This document shows, in pieces, positions 6,599 to 10,916 of a stretch of 10,916 nucleotides of DNA. The translations under genes were made by a program, and so were the position numbers. Positions within the stretch are counted from its first letter, which is position 1, and every line of letters begins with the position of its first letter. This stretch comes from JAGPIS01 sp964635545 (GTDB taxonomy: Bacteria > Bacteroidota > Bacteroidia > Bacteroidales > Marinilabiliaceae): the NCBI GenBank assembly GCA_964635545.1, contig CAZWOA010000096.1, positions 1 to 10,916 of the forward strand, given 5' to 3'. The notes below the pieces were generated by a model. The model was not told the origin of the DNA, searched no databases, and saw only the letters and a program-made list of their open reading frames with translations.

Positions 6599-6955
6599 TT
6601 ACTCTACTTTTAGTACATCTTTGAAAGCCTGCTTAAAGGTCTCTTTGGGTAGTGCTCCCATAGCCATTTGTGGTTGCCCGTCGGCAGGTACAAATAGAAG
6701 TGAAGGGATGCTCTGAATACCAAATATTGCCGATAATTCGCGCTCGGCTTCGGTATCTACTTTATAAATATCGAGCTTCCCGTCATACTCCTCTGCAAGC
6801 TCCTCAAGAATGGGGGCAACCATTTTACATGGCCCACACCAGTTGGCATAGAAGTCGATAATACAGGGCTTGTTGCCTTCAAATTTCCACTCTTTATTGG
6901 TCTCGTAGTTAAATACTTTCTGCTTAAATGTATCTGCAGTCAAATGCTCTACCAT
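6599..6955 (-). CDS. trxA: Thioredoxin (cytoplasmic)
   Basis: A 118-residue protein, close to the usual thioredoxin size, with no signal peptide. It contains the classical active site WCGPC (39-43) within CIIDFYANWCGPCK, the buried charged residue of the fold (Asp34) and the cis-proline Pro84 in QSIPSLLF. Family knowledge: it is reduced by thioredoxin reductase and delivers electrons to disulfide-containing enzymes in the cytoplasm. The extra Cys31 just before the first core strand is not part of the standard active site. It is the first gene of the pair; the exported copy follows within 6 nt. The symbol is by family; genomes in this group often carry several thioredoxins, so the main trxA may lie elsewhere. 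No clear promoter box was found ahead of it. Confidence 0.92.
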   Translation of the reverse strand: MVEHLTADTFKQKVFNYETNKEWKFEGNKPCIIDFYANWCGPCKMVAPILEELAEEYDGKLDIYKVDTEAERELSAIFGIQSIPSLLFVPADGQPQMAMGALPKETFKQAFKDVLKVE

Positions 6956-7075
6956 AGTATTAAGATTTTAATTTTGTTACTAATTCAATATATCTATATA
7001 TTCATATATGACAATATCAACAATCATGCCATTATTACTTTTGCATTTTGATGGTCTTTTTTCGCTAAAATGTTG

Positions 7076-7083
7076 TAATTTTG
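7076..7083 (+). promoter_or_regulatory. Bacteroidota-type -7 box ahead of cca
   Basis: TAATTTTG matches TAnnTTTG exactly. It lies 89 nt before the chosen ATG at 7173, implying a leader of roughly 80 nt. A TTTTG at 7046-7050 is upstream, but at 25 nt it is farther than the usual -33 spacing. Confidence 0.5.
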
Positions 7084-7124
7084 TCATGTTTTATCACATT
7101 TCGTCGTGTTTTATATGGTTTTAT
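7083..7124 (+). repeat. Imperfect 20-bp direct repeat in the cca leader
   Basis: GTCATGTTTTATCACATTT (from 7083) recurs as GTCGTGTTTTATATGGTTT (from 7103), a 20-bp period with five mismatches. The core GTTTTAT appears a third time at 7118-7124. It sits immediately downstream of the -7 box, where a repressor or leader element could act. It may also be chance in AT-rich DNA. Confidence 0.35.
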
Positions 7125-7172
7125 AACCTATTAACTGACATAATTGTTCATCTTTTAATACTATTGCAGTTA

Positions 7173-8582
7173 ATGAAGGGAAAGCTTAAGCATCCGGTTT
7201 TTAAAACCATCTCAAATATAGTTACTTCAAGAGAACTTGAAGCATATGTTATAGGAGGCTATGTGCGCGATATTATCCTTGGCAGGCCATCCAACGATAT
7301 CGATATTGTGGTTATTGGCAGTGGTATAGAGCTTGCCGAGGCTGTGGCCAAAAGCCTTGGTGGACTGAAACTGTCGGTTTTTAAGAATTTTGGCACGGCT
7401 ATGCTTAAGTATCGCGATTTGGAGATTGAATTTGTGGGTGCCCGTAAAGAGTCATATACCCACGATAGCCGTAAGCCAATTGTGGAAGATGGCACGCTTG
7501 AGGATGACCAAAACAGACGTGATTTTACTATTAATGCATTGGCACTCAGCCTTAATGAGAATAATTTTGGTGAACTTCTCGATCCGTTTGGTGGTATTGC
7601 TGATATTGAGAAACGTATTATACGCACGCCTCTTGACCCGGAAATAACCTTCTCCGACGATCCGCTGCGTATGCTGCGTGCCATTCGTTTTGCCGCTCAA
7701 CTGGGTTTTGTTATTGATGATAAAACTCTTGAGGGTATTAAACTCACCAAAGACCGTATCTCTATAATATCTATGGAGAGGGTGAGTGATGAACTGAATA
7801 AGATAATGATGTCCGACAAGCCGTCGTTGGGTTTTAAGTTGCTTGAAATCACTGGTTTGCTTGCAATTATATTTCCCGAACTTCAGGCAATGAAGGGGGT
7901 GGATAAGGTTAACGGGCGCGCTCATAAAGATAATTTCTACCATACTCTTGAGGTGCTCGACCAAATAGTGCCATATACTGACAATTTGTGGCTTCGGTGG
8001 GCCGCCCTTCTGCACGATATAGCCAAGCCGCGCACCAAACGCTATGATAACAAGTTGGGATGGACTTTCCATAACCATAATTTTATAGGTGAGAAGATGG
8101 TGCCAAATATTTTCAAGCGCCTTAAACTTCCTCAAAATGAGAAGATGAAATTTGTGCAGAAGATGGTGGGACTGCACATGCGGCCTATTGTGCTTAGCGA
8201 AGATGAGGTTACCGACTCGGCAGTGCGTCGTCTTCTATTTGAAGCCGGTGATGATATTGATGAGCTGATGACCCTTTGTGAGGCCGATATAACATCAAAA
8301 AATGAGGATAAAGTGCAGCGTTATCTGCGTAATTTTAAGATAGTTAGGCGTAAGCTGAAGGAGATAGAGGAGAAGGACCATGTGCGTAATTTCCAACCTC
8401 CGCTGAGTGGCGAAGAGATAATGGCTACATTCGGATTGACACCATGTGCGGCAGTGGGCGAAATAAAAAATGCCATTAAAGAGGCAATTCTCGATGGTCA
8501 TATTCGTAATGATTATGATGAAGCACACGCTTTTATGGTGAAAAAGGCCTTGGAGATGGGACTCGAATTAGTAAAAAAGTAA
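7173..8582 (+). CDS. cca: CCA tRNA nucleotidyltransferase with HD domain
   Basis: A 469-residue cytoplasmic enzyme that builds or repairs the 3'-CCA end of tRNAs from CTP and ATP. The class II nucleotidyltransferase head shows VIGGYVRDIILGRPSNDIDI (26-45), with the GG signature and catalytic DxD (Asp42/Asp44). RRDFTINAL (115-123) and DDPLRMLRAIRFAAQLGF (162-179) are the base-recognition and neck motifs. An HD phosphohydrolase-type domain follows: FYHTLEVLDQI (255-265), ALLHDIAKP (278-286) and HNHN (300-303). The start at 7173 was chosen because residues MKGKLKHPVF open as relatives do. The same frame stays open 55 codons further upstream, but that stretch runs through the -7 box and encodes a non-conserved hydrophobic sequence. 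An RNA methyltransferase gene follows after 18 nt, probably in the same transcript. Whether it adds all three nucleotides or shares the work with another enzyme cannot be told. Confidence 0.94.
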   Translation: MKGKLKHPVFKTISNIVTSRELEAYVIGGYVRDIILGRPSNDIDIVVIGSGIELAEAVAKSLGGLKLSVFKNFGTAMLKYRDLEIEFVGARKESYTHDSRKPIVEDGTLEDDQNRRDFTINALALSLNENNFGELLDPFGGIADIEKRIIRTPLDPEITFSDDPLRMLRAIRFAAQLGFVIDDKTLEGIKLTKDRISIISMERVSDELNKIMMSDKPSLGFKLLEITGLLAIIFPELQAMKGVDKVNGRAHKDNFYHTLEVLDQIVPYTDNLWLRWAALLHDIAKPRTKRYDNKLGWTFHNHNFIGEKMVPNIFKRLKLPQNEKMKFVQKMVGLHMRPIVLSEDEVTDSAVRRLLFEAGDDIDELMTLCEADITSKNEDKVQRYLRNFKIVRRKLKEIEEKDHVRNFQPPLSGEEIMATFGLTPCAAVGEIKNAIKEAILDGHIRNDYDEAHAFMVKKALEMGLELVKK

Positions 8583-8600
8583 TATTATATATCTGTCTAG

Positions 8601-9107
8601 ATGATTTTGAACGACTCAAGAGAGCTTTTTGCTCCCCATAACCGTGTGGAGTTGATTAATCCGCCAATTATTGTTACCGATTGCCTTAGGACTCCCGAAA
8701 ATATAGGAAACCTGATTAGACTGGCTGCCAATATTGGTATAATAAAGATTGTGAGTATTGAGGATATAGTGCTTAAAGAGAGTAAAATTAAGAAAACTGC
8801 CTGTATGGCATGGGATTATGTGGAACTGATACACACTAATACAGAGGAGTTTAGCAATTATATTCCTGATGATTATGAGTGGGTGGCAGTGGAGACTTCA
8901 CCCGAATCGAAGAATATATATAAGGTAAATTTGCCTGCCAGGATGGCAGTGTTTATGGGAAGTGAGATACGTGGTATTCAGCCCGAAATATTAAGTCACT
9001 GCCCTTTGCATGTTCATATTCCTATGACGGGACCTGCCACAAGCATGAATGTGTCGCACGCCGCAGCAGTATCACTATTTGAGTGGGTTAGGCAAAATTT
9101 GAAATAG
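8601..9107 (+). CDS. SpoU/TrmH-family RNA 2'-O-methyltransferase
   Basis: A 168-residue protein made of the SPOUT knot fold alone, without the N-terminal substrate domain found in many TrmH/RlmB proteins. Motif 1 is RTPENIGNLIR (30-40) with Asn34 and Arg40. Motif 2 is VFMGSEIRGI (117-126) with Glu122. Motif 3 is HIPMTGPATSMNVSHAAAVSLFE (139-161), including Ser148, Asn150 and Ser152, which form the SAM-binding knot. Family members methylate ribose 2'-OH in tRNA or rRNA using S-adenosylmethionine. The target cannot be decided here: size and motif layout resemble TrmL/TrmH-like tRNA enzymes. It starts 18 nt after cca with no promoter between, so the two probably form an RNA-maturation operon. 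The stop overlaps the start of an inverted repeat. Confidence 0.9.
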   Translation: MILNDSRELFAPHNRVELINPPIIVTDCLRTPENIGNLIRLAANIGIIKIVSIEDIVLKESKIKKTACMAWDYVELIHTNTEEFSNYIPDDYEWVAVETSPESKNIYKVNLPARMAVFMGSEIRGIQPEILSHCPLHVHIPMTGPATSMNVSHAAAVSLFEWVRQNLK

Positions 9108-9138
9108 AGTTTCGATATAAGATATAATATCAAAACTC
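9107..9138. terminator. Terminator-like hairpin between convergent genes
   Basis: GAGTTT-C-GATAT (9107-9118) can pair with ATATC-A-AAACTC (9127-9138), giving 11 pairs with one C-A mismatch and an eight-base loop. It lies exactly after the RNA methyltransferase stop and before the 3' end of the nitroreductase gene. No strong T-run follows on either strand, so it may be a weak terminator or only an mRNA-stabilising stem. Confidence 0.42.
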
Positions 9139-9159
9139 ATATTTCAAAAAAATATTCTT

Positions 9160-9726
9160 TTATGGTAGTCGTTTAAGTTTATCGGCTACGCTCACTCTTG
9201 GCTGTGCCGGCATCACCATTTCGGGATAGCCCATAGCCAGAATACCTGCAATTTTGCCTTGCTCTGCAACTTCGAGTATTGAATGTGCCGCAGGTGAGTT
9301 TCCGAATGAAAGCCACACGCCACCAACACCTTTATCCCATGCCGACAGAAAAATATTCTGTATTGCCGCAGCAGTTGACATTGGGAAGTCGTAAACATCA
9401 AGAGGGTTAAGAGCAGGGGCACTCACTACTGCAAGTAGAAGTGGTGCATCACCAAAGTTTTGCGCAAATGCGCGCATGCCTTGTTTTCTTTCGTCGGGTA
9501 TGGCAGGATTTTTCAAAGGGCCATTCTCCATAAACTGCACATAAGCCTCGGCAAGTTTCTTGCGTGTGTTGTTACCAATAAGCACAAACTCCCATGGTTG
9601 GTTGTTCCCGTGTGATGGTGCCCAAGTGCCGGCTTCTAGTATTTCATTAATAATACTGTCCGAAACCGGATCGTTTTTAAATTTTCTAACGGTTCTTCTT
9701 CCGTATATTACCTCTTTAATATTCAT
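9160..9726 (-). CDS. Nitroreductase family protein (FMN-dependent NAD(P)H oxidoreductase)
   Basis: A 188-residue protein, a typical short nitroreductase that acts as a cytoplasmic dimer with FMN at the interface. The N-terminal RRTVRKF (10-16) contacts the FMN phosphate; WAPSHGNNQPWEFVLI (36-51) is the second flavin segment. MSTAAAIQNIFLSAWDKGVGGVW (116-138) is the long core helix, and GILAMGYPE (161-169) is the C-terminal strand near FMN. Members reduce nitro groups, quinones or enones with NAD(P)H; the true substrate is not predictable. The overall pattern is close to YdjA-like minimal nitroreductases. The ATG at 9724-9726 lies 19 nt after a good minus-strand -7 box. It is a single gene, convergent with the RNA methyltransferase gene and divergent from the OmpA-family gene. 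Confidence 0.92.
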   Translation of the reverse strand: MNIKEVIYGRRTVRKFKNDPVSDSIINEILEAGTWAPSHGNNQPWEFVLIGNNTRKKLAEAYVQFMENGPLKNPAIPDERKQGMRAFAQNFGDAPLLLAVVSAPALNPLDVYDFPMSTAAAIQNIFLSAWDKGVGGVWLSFGNSPAAHSILEVAEQGKIAGILAMGYPEMVMPAQPRVSVADKLKRLP

Positions 9727-9745
9727 GGTGTAATAAATTTATTTT

Positions 9746-9777
9746 CAAACATACATATAAATATCCCAATATTTCAA
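9746..9777 (-). promoter_or_regulatory. Promoter of the nitroreductase gene
   Basis: On the minus strand a TTG (9777-9775) is followed after 21 nt by TATGTTTG (9753-9746), which matches TAnnTTTG fully. Spacing fits the Bacteroidota -33/-7 layout. The leader would be about 15 nt. Confidence 0.55.
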
Positions 9778-9810
9778 TGTTTTACTAATTAACGATAATC
9801 TTTGACGAAA

Positions 9811-9845
9811 ATAATATTGTAATGTGATTTAAAATCTTATTTTTG
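9811..9845 (+). promoter_or_regulatory. Promoter of the OmpA-family lipoprotein gene
   Basis: TTTG (9811-9814) and TATTTTTG (9838-9845) resemble the -33 and -7 elements; the 23-nt spacing is slightly long. The -7 box matches the consensus and lies 25 nt before the ATG at 9871. Confidence 0.55.
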
Positions 9846-9870
9846 TCATGTAATTTTAATTTTAATAAAT

Positions 9871-10557
9871 ATGAAAAAGACAATTTTATCAATGGCTCTA
9901 GCCGGTGTTCTTGTATTATCAGGCTGTGCCAGTATGAGTAATACTGCTAAAGGAGGAATTATAGGTGGTGCAGGTGGTGCAGCGATTGGTGCCGGAGTTG
10001 GTGCTCTTGCAGGTGGTGGTAAAGGCGCAGCCATTGGTGCTGGTGTAGGTGCAGCAGTAGGTACAACTGCCGGTATTCTTATTGGTAAAAAAATGGATAA
10101 GCAAAAAGCTGAACTAGAGAGACTTGAAAATGCTAAAGTTGAAACTGTTACCGACGTTAATAATTTGCAAGCGATTAAAGTAACTTTTGATAGCGGTATT
10201 TTATTTGCAACAGGTAAATCAAATCTTAGCGATGCTTCGAAAAATGCCCTTACTAGCTTTGCCAATACATTAAAAAATACACCAGAGACAGATGTTACTA
10301 TTTTAGGACATACCGATAATACCGGTTCTCGCGATGTAAACGTGAAGGTATCACTTGAGCGTGCCCAGTCGGTAGCTAATTTCCTTCAGCAAAACGGTAT
10401 TGCAGCTGATCGAATCTCTACCCGTGGTCTTGCTTTTGACGATCCTATCGGTGATAACTCAACTGCCGAAGGTCGTGCACAAAACCGTCGTGTAGAAGTG
10501 TATATTTCAGCCAACGAAACTATGATTAAACAAGCTGAAGAAGGAACACTTCAGTAA
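9871..10557 (+). CDS. OmpA-family lipoprotein with glycine zipper (YiaD-like)
   Basis: A 228-residue precursor. The signal peptide ends in VLSGC, a good lipobox, so Cys19 should be lipidated. Residues 28-72 form a glycine-zipper segment with GxxxG-type spacing; GAAIGAGVGA occurs twice (36-45 and 52-61), a 16-residue period. Such segments insert into or pack against membranes. A short charged helix (73-90) leads to the OmpA C-terminal peptidoglycan-binding domain (about 100-215): ITFDSG-like VTFDSGILF, LGHTDNTGS (145-153), LERAQSVANFL (162-172), RISTRG, and QNRRVEVYI (204-212). The Asp and Arg that usually bind diaminopimelate are present in these motifs. The likely role is anchoring the outer membrane to the cell wall. 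It is a single gene with its own promoter and a strong terminator. Confidence 0.93.
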   Translation: MKKTILSMALAGVLVLSGCASMSNTAKGGIIGGAGGAAIGAGVGALAGGGKGAAIGAGVGAAVGTTAGILIGKKMDKQKAELERLENAKVETVTDVNNLQAIKVTFDSGILFATGKSNLSDASKNALTSFANTLKNTPETDVTILGHTDNTGSRDVNVKVSLERAQSVANFLQQNGIAADRISTRGLAFDDPIGDNSTAEGRAQNRRVEVYISANETMIKQAEEGTLQ

Positions 10558-10581
10558 TAGTTTGATAAATAATCAGAATTT

Positions 10582-10615
10582 AAAAAGAGGCAATCCAGGT
10601 GATTGCCTCTTTTTT
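10582..10615. terminator. Strong bidirectional intrinsic terminator
   Basis: AGAGGCAATC (10586-10595) pairs perfectly with GATTGCCTCT (10601-10610) around a five-base loop. A run of T residues follows on the + strand (to 10615), and AAAAA precedes the stem, giving a T-run on the minus strand too. It should end the OmpA-family transcript and can also serve the convergent gene at the right edge. Confidence 0.93.
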
Positions 10616-10698
10616 ATGCAGATTATCCTAAAATTCATAAACAATCCTGATATATGGCTTTAAAGAATGAAACACTGAGTGGTGATCTCCTTATTTTC

Positions 10699-10916
10699 TT
10701 AATTAATAGATAAAACAGATGAATTATTGCCTGATTGTGATTGATTAATTGACTTGAGTTTATCTACTTTTTCTGTAATAAAATCTCCGTCAATCCAGAT
10801 TCTGCTTTGTCCAATTTCCATATATCCATTACTGTCGTCATTTTCTTTGTCAGCCATTATAAATCCGTATTGGAAATCTTTAATGCCATCTTCTGTAATT
10901 TCACCTGAAATAATAG
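10699..10916 (-). CDS. Unrecognised protein, C-terminal end (partial)
   Basis: On the minus strand the frame starting at 10914 stays open for 71 codons to a TAA at 10699-10701 and continues off the right edge. The sequence is hydrophilic: EITEDGIKDFQYGF, ADKENDDSNGYMEIGQ, then RIWIDGDFITEKVDKL, and a Ser/Asn/Gln-rich tail. No motif, signal or membrane segment is visible. Support for it being real: an open frame of this length with balanced composition, an acidic loop between strand-like segments, and a position facing the bidirectional terminator about 85 nt after its stop. I do not recognise the family and give no function. Confidence 0.62.
   Translation of the reverse strand, partial: IISGEITEDGIKDFQYGFIMADKENDDSNGYMEIGQSRIWIDGDFITEKVDKLKSINQSQSGNNSSVLSIN

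Noticed and set aside
7008..7172. Upstream extension of cca by 55 codons giving a hydrophobic N-terminus
   Set aside because: The stretch contains the TAATTTTG -7 box and repeats, its residues are unlike known Cca N-termini, and the ATG at 7173 gives the expected start.
7452..8177. 241-codon open frame antisense to cca
   Set aside because: It lies entirely inside a well-supported gene and its sequence has no recognisable motif; it mirrors cca codon usage.
9846..10265. 139-codon antisense frame rich in Ala and Pro
   Set aside because: It is the reverse reading of the glycine-rich zipper of the OmpA-family gene, where GGT/GCA codons read as Pro/Thr/Ala codons; no independent support.
10545..10640. 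Short minus-strand frame of about 21 codons crossing the terminator
   Set aside because: It reads through the perfect terminator stem and has no start-site support.
1..10916. A new multi-gene defence, mobile or biosynthetic system
   Set aside because: All complete genes except two conserved hypotheticals belong to familiar housekeeping or envelope families, are in short separate units, and share no mobile-element or cassette signature.

Overview
This window looks like ordinary chromosomal DNA of a Bacteroidota bacterium, most likely of the order Bacteroidales. The sequence-level reasons are low-to-moderate GC, -7 boxes of the TAnnTTTG type ahead of several genes, the absence of clear Shine-Dalgarno sequences, and protein types common in that phylum: a YbiT-like ABC-F protein, a Cca with an HD domain, a short acidic conserved protein and a large outer-membrane barrel. 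I saw no tRNA, rRNA, insertion sequence, CRISPR array, phage gene or recognisable defence system.

Layout from left to right. Bases 1-167 are the 3' end of xseA (exonuclease VII large subunit) on the + strand. It meets, tail to tail, a two-gene minus-strand unit: a cytidylate-kinase-like protein (1966 down to 1259) followed by an extended short-chain dehydrogenase/reductase (1249 down to 206). Between the converging ends lies an almost eight-copy CAATTAA heptamer array that supplies the stop codons of both genes. A 200-bp divergent spacer separates the kinase from a + strand YbiT-type ABC-F ATPase (2168-3784), which ends in a clear intrinsic terminator. Next comes a 530-residue secreted protein, probably an outer-membrane beta-barrel (3885-5477). 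A terminator hairpin then faces a convergent small acidic protein (5901 down to 5572).

The second half holds a minus-strand pair of thioredoxins (6955 down to 6113). The first is cytoplasmic and the second is an exported paralogue. Diverging from them is a + strand RNA-maintenance pair: the tRNA CCA-adding enzyme (7173-8582) and a SpoU/TrmH-type RNA 2'-O-methyltransferase (8601-9107). A minus-strand nitroreductase (9726 down to 9160) and a + strand OmpA-family lipoprotein with a glycine zipper (9871-10557) are transcribed divergently, each with a plausible Bacteroidota promoter. A strong, probably bidirectional terminator follows. The right edge holds the C-terminal 71 codons of an unrecognised minus-strand gene.

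The genes are housekeeping and envelope functions (DNA repair, ribosome rescue/translation, tRNA maturation, thiol and flavin redox, cell wall anchoring) in short transcription units; they do not form one pathway. No convincing new system is visible. The most notable signals are the heptamer array shared by two gene ends, the concerted degeneration of one ATP site in the ABC-F protein, and the neighbouring cytoplasmic and exported thioredoxin copies.
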